NCBI GenBank assembly: GCA_016187365.1
Contig: JACPJX010000016.1
Coordinates: forward strand, 1 to 15,708
Length of the DNA: 15,708 nucleotides
Source: Candidatus Aenigmatarchaeota archaeon
GTDB lineage: Archaea; Aenigmatarchaeota; Aenigmatarchaeia; GW2011-AR5
Direction: 5' to 3'
Positions 7,006 through 13,904 of this stretch are shown in pieces; position 1 is the stretch's first letter, and every line of letters begins with the position of its first letter. Made by a program: the position numbers and the translations under genes. The notes beneath the pieces were generated by a model. It made no database searches, was not told the origin of the DNA, and was given only the letters and a program-made list of their open reading frames with translations.

Positions 7006-8115
7006 CTATGATTTCTTCCATTTCTTGCACATCTCTATGCGCTTCATGAAATTCGGGTGCGTGTAGAACCATGCCTCTATAAGGGGGTGGGGCACACTGG
7101 AAAGCGCCATGTCTGCAAGCCGCTTCTCCGCGGATATCTGCGCCTTCTTCTTTTTTGCGGTTCTTAGCGCAAAGAGGTCCGCATGGTGCTCCCTGCGGCG
7201 CGAATACCAGTTTACGGCCGGCATGAGAAGGAAGTCAATAACAAGGTAAACGGCGAAGACGAACGGCAGGCTTGCAGCGTTTGTTAGACTTATCCCGTAA
7301 ACTGCCGCAATTCTGTCCATGGCCCAGAAGATTGCAAGCATCTTTGCCGTCTCAAGGATGATGAATCTTGTTATGTCTTTGTTGACATAGTGCGCGACCT
7401 CGTGGGCTATGACAGTCTCGACCTCGTCCTTTGCGAAGAATCTGGTCAGGGTGTCGAACAGCACGATGCGCTTCGTCTTTCCGAAGCCCGAGAACATGGC
7501 GTTCGGTTTTTTTGATTTCCTGCTCTCGTCTGCGATGTAGACGCCCTCGATGCCCCCGACGCCGGCCCTTTTCAGCATGTCAAGTATTTTTTTCCGGTGA
7601 ACCTTGTCCCTGTATGCCCTGAGTTTGTAGAAAAGCGGCGTGACGGCGACAGGGTATATGAAGTTCGAGAATGCGTTCGCGAAGAAATAGGCCGCTCCGG
7701 CGTAAATCCACCATCCGCCTAGGGGGGTTATGAGATAGAACGCGATTATTGCGGGAAGGATGAATGCGTATGAAACGGCAAGCCCCTTCAGGTAGTCCTT
7801 CGCCCATCCGCCTATCCTGAAGTTCGAGAGGCCGTATTTGTGCTCGTATACATAGGTGAAATAGAATCTCAGCGGCAGGTTTGACGCGGAAAGCATAGCC
7901 AGAACGGCGAAGCCGTAGACTGCTATTCCTGCAACGCCTGAAAGCCCCATTGAAGAATAGAGCGACGCATTCATGCCCGACGCGGTGAAAGCATACAGGA
8001 ACGCAAGCGTGATTATGAAATTGTTGAGAATGTATCCCGCAATCCTTGCCCTCGAATACCTTCCTGCAAGTTCCCGCTTCTTCTTGTCGAGATTGTACGG
8101 GTATTTCACGGCCAT
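7006..8115 (-). CDS. M48 membrane metalloprotease, Ste24 (CAAX protease)-like
   Basis: A 369-aa integral membrane zinc protease. The metal motif is H238-E239-V-A-H242 in VIAHEVAHYVNKD, and the third ligand is E309 in RREHHADLFA. The stretch KPNAMFSGFGKTKRIVLFDT before the HExxH matches the Ste24/HtpX core. The N-terminal half has several hydrophobic helices and an FRIGGWAKDYLKG segment that resembles Ste24 (M48A) more than short HtpX. Likely role: cleavage of misfolded or specific membrane proteins; whether any CAAX-like substrate exists in this organism is unknown. The start at ATG 8115 is supported by a TATA box centred 25.5 nt upstream. It lies between two cation antiporters and diverges from the second across a repeat-rich spacer. 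Confidence 0.88.
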   Translation of the reverse strand: MAVKYPYNLDKKKRELAGRYSRARIAGYILNNFIITLAFLYAFTASGMNASLYSSMGLSGVAGIAVYGFAVLAMLSASNLPLRFYFTYVYEHKYGLSNFRIGGWAKDYLKGLAVSYAFILPAIIAFYLITPLGGWWIYAGAAYFFANAFSNFIYPVAVTPLFYKLRAYRDKVHRKKILDMLKRAGVGGIEGVYIADESRKSKKPNAMFSGFGKTKRIVLFDTLTRFFAKDEVETVIAHEVAHYVNKDITRFIILETAKMLAIFWAMDRIAAVYGISLTNAASLPFVFAVYLVIDFLLMPAVNWYSRRREHHADLFALRTAKKKKAQISAEKRLADMALSSVPHPLIEAWFYTHPNFMKRIEMCKKWKKS

Positions 8116-8136
8116 TATGAGAAATTGGCGGGGCGG

Positions 8137-8144
8137 CTTATATA
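8137..8144 (-). promoter_or_regulatory. TATA box of the Ste24-like protease gene
   Basis: The minus strand reads TATATAAG, centred 25.5 nt before ATG 8115, again predicting a leaderless transcript. It adjoins the large inverted repeat starting at 8148, so a protein bound there could affect this promoter. Confidence 0.65.
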
Positions 8145-8147
8145 GTT

Positions 8148-8183
8148 AACCAACTTAATATTTGAGATATTAATAAGTTGGTT
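8148..8183. repeat. inverted repeat with AACCAACTT arms
   Basis: AACCAACTT (8148-8156) and AAGTTGGTT (8175-8183) are perfect inverted arms. Inside, TTAATAT (8155-8161) and ATATTAA (8167-8173) form an alternative 7-bp stem around TTGAG. The element sits four bases upstream of the protease TATA, so it could be an operator dyad; this is inference. Confidence 0.6.
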
Positions 8184-8193
8184 GGTATATGCG

Positions 8194-8214
8194 CAAAGAA
8201 CTAAAAGTTCTTTG
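8194..8214. repeat. perfect 9-bp hairpin, AAA loop
   Basis: CAAAGAACT (8194-8202) and AGTTCTTTG (8206-8214) are perfect inverted arms with a three-base loop. It lies in the spacer between the divergent protease and antiporter genes and upstream of the antiporter TATA, so it should not be part of the antiporter mRNA. Confidence 0.65.
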
Positions 8215-8254
8215 GCATGTCAAAAGGCTTTGCCTTTTGCACATTGCTGCCAAA
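8211..8254. repeat. nested hairpin, 8-bp inner and 7-bp outer stems
   Basis: The inner stem is CAAAAGGC (8221-8228) with GCCTTTTG (8232-8239), loop TTT. The outer stem is TTTGGCA (8211-8217) with TGCCAAA (8248-8254). The outer 5' arm overlaps the 3' arm of the preceding hairpin (8206-8214), so as RNA the two folds would exclude each other. Confidence 0.6.
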
Positions 8255-8304
8255 TTATATATATCATGTTTTTATTTGGCTAGCAATAAAGCATCCGATG
8301 AAAT

Positions 8305-8312
8305 CTTATAAG
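8305..8312 (+). promoter_or_regulatory. TATA box of the NhaP-like antiporter, deciding its start
   Basis: CTTATAAG is centred 25.5 nt before ATG 8334. This favours ATG 8334 over the in-frame ATG 8217, which lies upstream of the promoter and reads through the hairpin region. Confidence 0.65.
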
Positions 8313-8333
8313 TTGCTTCATTCAATATATTTC

Positions 8334-9542
8334 ATGCCTGTTAACGCACTGAGCCTCCTGGCGCTTTTCGGCATAACCGTGATTGTCGGATACGTGGGTT
8401 CCCTTATATTCTCGAAGACGAAGATACCCGACCTCATATGGCTCATAATATTCGGCTTTGCTGCCGCGTCCTTCGGTTTTGCCGACAGGGCGCTTTTCTT
8501 TGCGATAGCCCCTTTCCTCGCGGCCCTCGCGATACTTCTCATACTTTTTGATTCCGGCCTGAATCTGGATTTCTACCAGATGCTGCGCATCTTTCCGCGG
8601 AGCATGCTCCTCGCCTTCCTCGGGATGGTGATTTCATCCGTGGGGGTTGCCGCCTTTTCAGTTTATTTTCTCAAGTTTACGCTTGTTGAAAGTTTCCTTC
8701 TCGGCGCGATGCTTGGCGGAACGAGTTCTGCCACTGTGATATCGGTGGTGAACAAACTGAAGATAAAGGAAAACATAAAGACGATACTGACGCTTGAGTC
8801 GGTCATTACGGACCCGCTGGTTATCGTTGTCTCGATAGTCATCGTGAATATGCTCGCGGGAAACGGAACCGCCGCGCCCGTCAAGGATGTGTTGAGCACG
8901 TTCTCGATAGGGGGGATGATAGGGATAATAGCCGGATTTGTGTGGATATTCGTTCTTGACAAACTGAAGGGCAAGCCTTTTGACTACATGCTTACCATAG
9001 CCGTGCTTTTCATTATATACGTTTTTGTCGAAAGCTCCGGCGGCTCCGGCGCCATCGCTGCTTTGTTCTTCGGCCTTATAATAGGGAACTCCAGGATATT
9101 CTCCGGCATACTGCGCTTCAAGAAAAAATTCGCGCTCGACAGCTTCTTCATATCGTTCCAGAGCGAGATATCATTCTTCATACGGAGCTTCTTCTTCGTA
9201 TTCCTGGGAATAATAATCACGATAAATTATGACTACATAATTTACGGGATTGCGATAGCTGCCATCCTTTTCATTGCCAGGCTTGTGATGGTTGAAATAT
9301 CCTGCCTGAAGATGAAGATGGCTGCCTACGAGAAGAATGTGATGCGGATAATGGCGCCCCGCGATCTGACGTCGGCCGTCGTTGCCCAGCTGCCGCTGAT
9401 ATACGGGCTGAAAAATGCCTCTGCTTATTCGAGCATCGTGTTCGTTGTCATCGTCGTGACGGTCATATATACATCAGTTTTTACCATGGCTTTGAAGGAC
9501 GGCTCTTCGAGAAAAAAGGAAGAGAAACAGGAAGAAGACTGA
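8334..9542 (+). CDS. CPA1/NhaP-like cation:proton antiporter
   Basis: A 402-aa polytopic antiporter for Na+ or K+ against H+. From ATG 8334 it begins MPVNALSLLALFGITVIVG, a proper first helix. Landmarks are LLILFDSGLNLDF, GAMLGGTSSATVISVV and E155-S-V-I-T159-D160, where most CPA1 proteins have ESLLND; the ion-binding Asp is kept but Asn is Thr. The second half has the conserved-type segment APRDLTSAVVAQLP, with Asp where Gly is common. The C-terminal tail is short and charged (SSRKKEEKQEED), with no TrkA domain. The frame is open upstream to 8217, but those 39 codons lie ahead of the TATA box and inside the hairpin region, so I exclude them. It is unlike the antiporter at 5898, so this is not a recent duplication. 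Confidence 0.85.
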   Translation: MPVNALSLLALFGITVIVGYVGSLIFSKTKIPDLIWLIIFGFAAASFGFADRALFFAIAPFLAALAILLILFDSGLNLDFYQMLRIFPRSMLLAFLGMVISSVGVAAFSVYFLKFTLVESFLLGAMLGGTSSATVISVVNKLKIKENIKTILTLESVITDPLVIVVSIVIVNMLAGNGTAAPVKDVLSTFSIGGMIGIIAGFVWIFVLDKLKGKPFDYMLTIAVLFIIYVFVESSGGSGAIAALFFGLIIGNSRIFSGILRFKKKFALDSFFISFQSEISFFIRSFFFVFLGIIITINYDYIIYGIAIAAILFIARLVMVEISCLKMKMAAYEKNVMRIMAPRDLTSAVVAQLPLIYGLKNASAYSSIVFVVIVVTVIYTSVFTMALKDGSSRKKEEKQEED

Positions 9543-9548
9543 TTTGAA

Positions 9549-9556
9549 TTTATAAG
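9549..9556 (+). promoter_or_regulatory. TATA box of the TFS-like gene
   Basis: TTTATAAG is centred 25.5 nt before ATG 9578, only seven bases after the antiporter stop codon. Confidence 0.65.
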
Positions 9557-9577
9557 CCTTTCCCTCTATACTCTCCT

Positions 9578-9832
9578 ATGATAGAATTCTGCAGGTGCGG
9601 CAGCCTCATGACGCCGGTGAAGGACGGTTTCAGGTGCAGGAAATGCGGCGCCGTGTCCGGGAAAAAGGCCGACAAGATAGTGAGCGAGAAGCGCGCCAAG
9701 GACGACATAATAACCATAGACGACAACGCGCCTGACCATCTTCCCGTCACGGACAAAGAGTGCGAGAAGTGCGGCAACAAGACCGCAATCTTGAGGATGA
9801 AGATTGCGCGAAATTATGTTCGGAGAGTTTAG
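9578..9832 (+). CDS. TFS-like zinc-ribbon protein, C-terminal ribbon truncated
   Basis: Resembles archaeal transcription factor S, the TFIIS/RpoM homologue that rescues stalled RNA polymerase. The N-terminal ribbon is C5-R-C7-G-S-L-M followed by CRKCG, with CxC instead of the usual CxxC. A linker ending LPVTDKE leads to the C-terminal ribbon, which begins CEKCGNK but ends after 14 more residues. The acidic Asp-Glu hairpin that stimulates transcript cleavage and the second CxxC are both missing. At 84 aa it is about 20-25 residues shorter than usual TFS. I looked for the missing part in the other frames after 9790 and did not see it. As written it could bind polymerase but not stimulate cleavage; it may be a non-cleaving paralogue or a decayed copy. 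Confidence 0.75.
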   Translation: MIEFCRCGSLMTPVKDGFRCRKCGAVSGKKADKIVSEKRAKDDIITIDDNAPDHLPVTDKECEKCGNKTAILRMKIARNYVRRV

Positions 9833-9839
9833 AAACAGC

Positions 9840-9848
9840 GTATAAATA
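9840..9848 (+). promoter_or_regulatory. TATA box of the DEAD-box helicase gene
   Basis: GTATAAATA lies just after the TFS-like stop. Its centre is 22-24 nt before ATG 9867, slightly closer than in the other genes, and about 35 nt before the in-frame ATG 9879. Either start is possible. Confidence 0.6.
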
Positions 9849-9866
9849 GTCATCCTCATAACAATC

Positions 9867-11066
9867 ATGTGTGAAAGAATGAAGTTCAGCGAAATGAAGA
9901 TTGACAGCCGCATTCTGAAGGCGATAAGCGACCTTGCCATTGTTGAGCCGACAGAGATACAGGAGAAGGCATTGCCGCTCGCGCTAGAAGGAAAGGACGT
10001 CATAGGCCAGTCGATGACCGGCTCCGGGAAGACGCTTGTCTTCGGCGTGCCCATAATACAGAACATCCAGCACGGCCGCGGCATACAGGCACTGGTCCTG
10101 GCGCCCACCAGGGAACTGGCTGACCAGATAACGAAGCATATCGTGAAATTCTCGAAGTATGTGAAGCTTAACATATGCGAGATTTACGGCGGCGTTTCGA
10201 TGGAGCCGCAGACGTATAATTTGAGGCATGCTGACGTCGTCGTGGGCACGCCCGGCCGCATCCTCGACCACATGAGGCGCGGCAACATAAACTACTCCGG
10301 CCTGAAGATGCTCGTTTTTGACGAGGCCGACAGGATGCTTGACATGGGATTCATAGACGACATCAAGCTGATAGTCAGCCAGATGCCGAGGAAGAGGCAG
10401 ACGATGATGTTTTCGGCCACGATACCTGACGAACTGATGTATATAGTGAAGAACTATATGATAAATCCGGTGCGCGTCAGGGCCCAGGCCCATGTCTCGA
10501 AGCACAAACTCAGGCAGGTATATTATGACGTGAAGCAGGAGTACAAGATGTCGCTTCTTGTGCACCTGATGAAGAAGGAGAAGCCGACGCTCGCGATAGT
10601 GTTCTGCGCAACCCGCGGCATGACCGACATAGTGGAAAGCGCCCTGGCCCAGAATGGCATCGAGGCAAAAGCGATTCACGGCGGCCACACGCAGAGCAGG
10701 AGGAGCGCCATAATGGAAGGATTTCATTCAGGCAAAGTGCACGTCCTCGTCGCAACTGACGTGGCCGCGCGCGGGCTTGACATAAAGAACGTCACGCACA
10801 TATTCAACTATGACTGCCCGAACAGCGCAGACGATTACACCCACAGGATAGGCCGCACCGCACGCATAGGCGCCGAGGGCAAGGCCATAACGCTCCTCTC
10901 GCAGCACGATCATCAGGCATTCAGGAGCATCGTAGGGAGGCAGGACATAGAAAAAGGGTCGCCTGAAAAGTTTCCCATCGTGAAGTTCAGGATGCCGGAA
11001 AGGAGAAGCTTCCATCCAATGAGGAGGCGCTTCGGCGGCGGCGGTTTCAGGAGAAGAAGGTTCTGA
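9867..11066 (+). CDS. DEAD-box ATP-dependent RNA helicase
   Basis: A 399-aa RNA helicase with the full motif set: Q-motif region IQEKALPLAL, motif I T51-G-S-G-K55-T, Ia PTRELADQ, Ib GTPGRI, II D152-E-A-D155, III S183-A-T, IV IVFCATRG, V VATDVAARGLDI, and VI H326-R-I-G-R330. The tail after residue 370 is Arg- and Gly-rich (MRRRFGGGGFRRRRF) and probably binds RNA without specificity, as in CsdA- or RhlE-like helicases. Likely roles are ribosome assembly, RNA decay or cold response; the sequence does not choose. The start is ATG 9867 or ATG 9879 (MKFSEMKID), the second giving a more typical N-terminus. It follows the TFS-like gene by 34 bp but has its own TATA box. Confidence 0.93.
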   Translation: MCERMKFSEMKIDSRILKAISDLAIVEPTEIQEKALPLALEGKDVIGQSMTGSGKTLVFGVPIIQNIQHGRGIQALVLAPTRELADQITKHIVKFSKYVKLNICEIYGGVSMEPQTYNLRHADVVVGTPGRILDHMRRGNINYSGLKMLVFDEADRMLDMGFIDDIKLIVSQMPRKRQTMMFSATIPDELMYIVKNYMINPVRVRAQAHVSKHKLRQVYYDVKQEYKMSLLVHLMKKEKPTLAIVFCATRGMTDIVESALAQNGIEAKAIHGGHTQSRRSAIMEGFHSGKVHVLVATDVAARGLDIKNVTHIFNYDCPNSADDYTHRIGRTARIGAEGKAITLLSQHDHQAFRSIVGRQDIEKGSPEKFPIVKFRMPERRSFHPMRRRFGGGGFRRRRF

Positions 11067-11112
11067 CCGGTGTAATTTGAATGTAATTCTTCCGGAATTG
11101 AAAATTTTCTCG

Positions 11113-11125
11113 CTTATAATTAAAA
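11113..11125 (+). promoter_or_regulatory. candidate TATA region before the small ORF and dihydroorotase
   Basis: CTTATAATTAAAA holds two overlapping TATA-like elements centred about 31 and 26 nt before ATG 11148. It is the only clear promoter between the helicase and dihydroorotase, so the transcript should include the small reading frame. Confidence 0.5.
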
Positions 11126-11147
11126 AGGTTCGTCGGCATAATTTGTT

Positions 11148-11273
11148 ATGCCCCTGAATTCTGCCGAAAGGTTTCTGTTCGGGCAAAGCCTTCATCATCC
11201 CCTCCTGTTCAGGTATGCCGTCAGGCGCGGACTTTACATGAGGAACGGAAGAAAACTGCTTTGCGACAGATGA
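11148..11273 (+). CDS. possible 41-aa basic small protein upstream of dihydroorotase
   Basis: A short reading frame from ATG 11148 to TGA 11271-11273, beginning MPLNSAERFLFG and rich in Arg, Leu and Phe. I do not recognise a family. It is supported by a TATA region about 26-31 nt upstream and by its position nine bases before the dihydroorotase ATG, whose Shine-Dalgarno overlaps this stop codon. It may be a real small protein, a leader peptide affecting pyrC translation, or chance. Confidence 0.4.
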   Translation: MPLNSAERFLFGQSLHHPLLFRYAVRRGLYMRNGRKLLCDR

Positions 11274-11277
11274 GGTG
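11272..11277 (+). promoter_or_regulatory. Shine-Dalgarno of dihydroorotase
   Basis: GAGGTG overlaps the TGA of the 41-aa frame and ends five bases before ATG 11283. It fixes the dihydroorotase start and implies an mRNA leader covering the small frame. Confidence 0.6.
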
Positions 11278-11282
11278 CCTGG

Positions 11283-12530
11283 ATGATAGTTGAAGGAAGG
11301 CTGATAAGCCATGAAGGCGAGAGGTTCGGCCAGGTGGAGATAAACCCCGAGACCGGCCTGATAGAGGATGTCGGGGCGAATCTTGGAACGCCTGACATCA
11401 GGTTCTATGACCGGATGGTGTTTCCGGGATTCGTTGACCTTCACATACACGCAAGGGAAGACGCGAGCGGAAAGAAGACCCACAAGGAAACATTCCGCAC
11501 GGCGTCGGAGGCCGCCATACATGGCGGTGTTGTGCTTGTGGGCGACATGCCGAACAATGACGTGCCGCCCGTTGATGACGTAAGCTATGAAGCCAAGGAG
11601 AGGCTGACGAAAGCGTCCCTGGTGGATGTGATGCTATATGCAGGCATAGGTCCTGACACATGTCCCCTCAGAAGGATAGTCCCTTACAAGGCCTATATGG
11701 GAGCCGTGTCGAAAGGCGGCCCCAATCCGTATGTGGAGAGGCTGGATTTTCACACCAAAAAAGAGGTTGGGGATGCGGCATTCAGGTATATGTGGGAACA
11801 TGTAAGTTATCACTGCGAAGATTCCGATGTTTTGAGGCAGTCAGAGGATAGACCGACTCACGAGCAAAGGAGGCCTCCCGAAGCCGAAGTCATGGCCACT
11901 GATTTCGCGCTATATCTCATAGGGAAATACAGGCAGCATGGAAAATTATGCCACTTCTCCATAGGAACCGGATTGCCAAAAATAATGGCGGCCAGGCTGA
12001 GGGGCGAGAACGTTACATGCGAAGCGTCTCCGCACCATCTTTATTTTGACACTTCGATGCTCACGGATAAAAACAGGTTGTGGCTCCAGGTAAATTCACC
12101 GTTGAGGAGCCCGGACGACAGGGAGGCCCTTATAGAAGGATTGAGAGGCGGCGACGTTGACTACCTTGCAACCGACCACGCGCCTCATACACGGGACGAG
12201 AAATTGAAAGGCATTTCAGGTATTCCGCATCTTGACACTTATGGCGGATTCACGACATGGCTCATGAAAAAGCATGGTTACACCCCGCAGGACATAGCAA
12301 GGGTCTGTTCTTATAATCCTGGTATGTTTGTTGAGCCTTTCATGCCGGTGAGATACGGAAAGATAGAACCAGGATATGCCGGCTCCCTGACGGTAATTGA
12401 CATGTCAGCCCCTTACAGGGTCGATAGGGAAAACCTGAAAACGAAATGCGGATGGTCGCCGTTCGAGGGCGTCGTCTTTCCGGGGAGCGTCTCCTGCACT
12501 ATAGTGCGCGGAAACGTGTACAGGCACTAG
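11283..12530 (+). CDS. pyrC: dihydroorotase
   Basis: Cyclic amidohydrolase of pyrimidine synthesis, interconverting carbamoyl aspartate and dihydroorotate. The 415-aa length is normal for the long (class I-like) type. The metal motif is H54-I-H56-A-R58 in FVDLHIHARED, followed by GDMPNN (commonly MPNT). K136 in PYKAYMG is the expected carboxylated lysine. Further expected ligands and substrate residues are in CHFS, EASPHHL and ATD298-HAPH. A SGIPHLDTYGG segment near residue 310 matches the usual GxPG-type loop. The C-terminal part (VRYGKIEPGYAGSLTVID) is the composite sheet domain of amidohydrolases. Allantoinase is the closest alternative but less likely. The stop overlaps the stop of the convergent DUF5069 gene. 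Confidence 0.9.
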   Translation: MIVEGRLISHEGERFGQVEINPETGLIEDVGANLGTPDIRFYDRMVFPGFVDLHIHAREDASGKKTHKETFRTASEAAIHGGVVLVGDMPNNDVPPVDDVSYEAKERLTKASLVDVMLYAGIGPDTCPLRRIVPYKAYMGAVSKGGPNPYVERLDFHTKKEVGDAAFRYMWEHVSYHCEDSDVLRQSEDRPTHEQRRPPEAEVMATDFALYLIGKYRQHGKLCHFSIGTGLPKIMAARLRGENVTCEASPHHLYFDTSMLTDKNRLWLQVNSPLRSPDDREALIEGLRGGDVDYLATDHAPHTRDEKLKGISGIPHLDTYGGFTTWLMKKHGYTPQDIARVCSYNPGMFVEPFMPVRYGKIEPGYAGSLTVIDMSAPYRVDRENLKTKCGWSPFEGVVFPGSVSCTIVRGNVYRH

Positions 12531-12925
12531 AGCCTCTTCTCGTCCGCGTCAAGATTGTCAAAATACGTTGTGACATGCTTCCCGTGGGCCCTGATTTGCT
12601 CCCTGAGCCACGCCTTCTTTTCCGGCGTATCGGGCCCGAGATGCCTCATCATACTGTTGAACGCATCTTTCTCTTTCTGCGTCTTCCTACCGGAAAGCCA
12701 CCCGGTAATCTTTTCGTCGCTCTTCAGTTCCCTGACTTTCTTTGCAAATTCCCCTGCACTGATGCCGAAGAATTCGAGAACCTTTTTGTCCAGAGGGCAG
12801 TTGTAGTGGTATTCTCCCAGCGTGCCCGCATTGCTGGCTCTTGCCTTGTCTATCGTCCGCGGCAGCATCACGACTCCGGCCAGCATGTCGTAGGGGCTTC
12901 TCGGAAAATTCTTGGCGAGGTCCAT
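12527..12925 (-). CDS. DUF5069 family protein
   Basis: A 132-aa soluble protein of unknown function. The N-terminus MDLAKNFPRSPYDMLAGVVM and the following LPRTIDKARA, AGTLGEYHYNCPLDKKVLEFFGI are the signature I associate with the DUF5069 family. The rest is helical and charged, with no signal peptide, membrane segment or clear catalytic motif. I choose ATG 12925; the frame extends three codons to TTG 12934, which adds nothing family-like. It is divergent from the lipoate-ligase-like gene, with 40 bp between starts. The minus-strand promoter is unclear (a weak T-rich GTTTTTCC is centred 25.5 nt upstream). Confidence 0.8.
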   Translation of the reverse strand: MDLAKNFPRSPYDMLAGVVMLPRTIDKARASNAGTLGEYHYNCPLDKKVLEFFGISAGEFAKKVRELKSDEKITGWLSGRKTQKEKDAFNSMMRHLGPDTPEKKAWLREQIRAHGKHVTTYFDNLDADEKRL

Positions 12926-12936
12926 GATTATCAAAT

Positions 12937-12944
12937 TTTTATTG
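12937..12944 (+). promoter_or_regulatory. TATA-like element deciding the lipoate-ligase-like start
   Basis: TTTTATTG is centred 25.5 nt before ATG 12966. The in-frame ATG 12912 lies ahead of it, inside the divergent gene, so ATG 12966 is preferred. Confidence 0.5.
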
Positions 12945-12965
12945 AGGGAAAAACAATTAATAGCA

Positions 12966-13874
12966 ATGTTCGACTACGAATACTACGGCAGCGGGCTGTA
13001 CAGCGCTGCGGTGAACATGGCGCTTGAGGAATATTTTTTGCGGGCGCCGCGCCGGGCAACGTTCAGGCTTTACAGCTTCCCGAAGGATTCTGCGATTCTC
13101 GGATACGCGCAGGCGACAGACGCCTTGAGGAAAAGGGATGTCGATGTCATGCGGAGAATTTCAGGCGGCTCCCATGTGCAGGCCGGGCCGAACATACTCG
13201 CGTATTCTGTCGTTGTGCCGCGGGACGGGACTTTCAGGACATACGAGGATATGCGGGCTTATTACGCGGAAAAAGTGGCTCTGGCGCTCGAAAGCATGGG
13301 AGTAGAAAATATTGATGTCGACAACAAGGCGTCTACAGTTAACGTTGACGGAAGGGTGATAGCAAGCCATGCCATGGTCTGGGGTGTCGAGCGTGCCCTG
13401 CTTCACGGCCTTGTCATAATAAGTCCTTACGACGTGGACGGGATGTCGGAAAGGCTCTATCTGGGCGAGAGGAGGATAGGTTCCGGCATCTACACCGAAT
13501 ATGCCGCCTTGAAGAATATGCCTGTTGTATCGAGGCTTCTTGACGAGGTGGCCCCCGGGCGGCCGGAAGAGGAAAGGAATGAAATCATCAGGAGAGTCGT
13601 TGGCGAGGCCCTGCTTCAGCAGTTCACGGGAGGCAGGTATGAGAGAAGGAAAATAGGCGATGCAATCATGTCCGAATCGATGGTGCTCATCAGGAAGAAA
13701 TTCGGGAATGATTTCTGGGTAAACCTGAAAAAACCTCCGTTTACAAGGGATGAGATAGACGAAATACCCGGCGAGGAGCTTGACGGCCCGCTGAAGAGCG
13801 GACTCGGCTATTGCATGTACTCGCAGGTTCCCGACAATAAGTTCAAAAAAATGGCTGTTCCGGAGGAAAAATAA
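12966..13874 (+). CDS. lipoate-protein ligase A-like protein (catalytic Lys position altered)
   Basis: A 302-aa member of the biotin/lipoate ligase (BPL_LplA_LipB) fold, which attaches lipoate or octanoate to E2 or GcvH proteins. From ATG 12966 it starts MFDYEYYGSGLYSAAVNMAL. The substrate-binding segment is R63-R-I-S66-G-G68 followed by HVQAGPNILAYSVV, matching RRxSGGGxVxxGxxNxxYS with the third Gly changed to Ser69. Where LplA has the catalytic lysine (GRK-[IV]-SG), this protein reads G-R130-V131-I-A-S. The downstream LHG keeps part of the LHHGTLL motif. A C-terminal domain at about 190-290 resembles the LplA accessory region. Activity may therefore differ: inactive, transferase-like or with another substrate. 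A link to the E1 alpha gene in this window is inference. Confidence 0.75.
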   Translation: MFDYEYYGSGLYSAAVNMALEEYFLRAPRRATFRLYSFPKDSAILGYAQATDALRKRDVDVMRRISGGSHVQAGPNILAYSVVVPRDGTFRTYEDMRAYYAEKVALALESMGVENIDVDNKASTVNVDGRVIASHAMVWGVERALLHGLVIISPYDVDGMSERLYLGERRIGSGIYTEYAALKNMPVVSRLLDEVAPGRPEEERNEIIRRVVGEALLQQFTGGRYERRKIGDAIMSESMVLIRKKFGNDFWVNLKKPPFTRDEIDEIPGEELDGPLKSGLGYCMYSQVPDNKFKKMAVPEEK

Positions 13875-13904
13875 GTTCTTAAGTGCCGGAGTCAAATCTT
13901 CAGA

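Noticed and set aside
8217..8333. N-terminal extension of the NhaP-like antiporter to ATG 8217
   Set aside because: It lies upstream of the TATA at 8305-8312 and reads through the hairpin region; MPVNALSLLALFG at 8334 is a natural membrane-protein start.
9984..10727. Long minus-strand frame inside the helicase gene
   Set aside because: A His/Arg-rich antisense shadow of a strongly conserved DEAD-box gene.
10728..11522. Minus-strand 264-codon frame across the helicase end and dihydroorotase start
   Set aside because: It is antisense to two conserved genes and spans an intergenic promoter, with no recognisable domain.
12912..12965. N-terminal extension of the lipoate-ligase-like gene
   Set aside because: It starts within the divergent DUF5069 gene and ahead of the TATA-like element; family similarity begins at MFDYEYYG.
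12446..13027. Plus-strand 193-codon frame across the DUF5069 gene
   Set aside because: Antisense to the DUF5069 gene, whose signature is clear; the plus frame has no family features.
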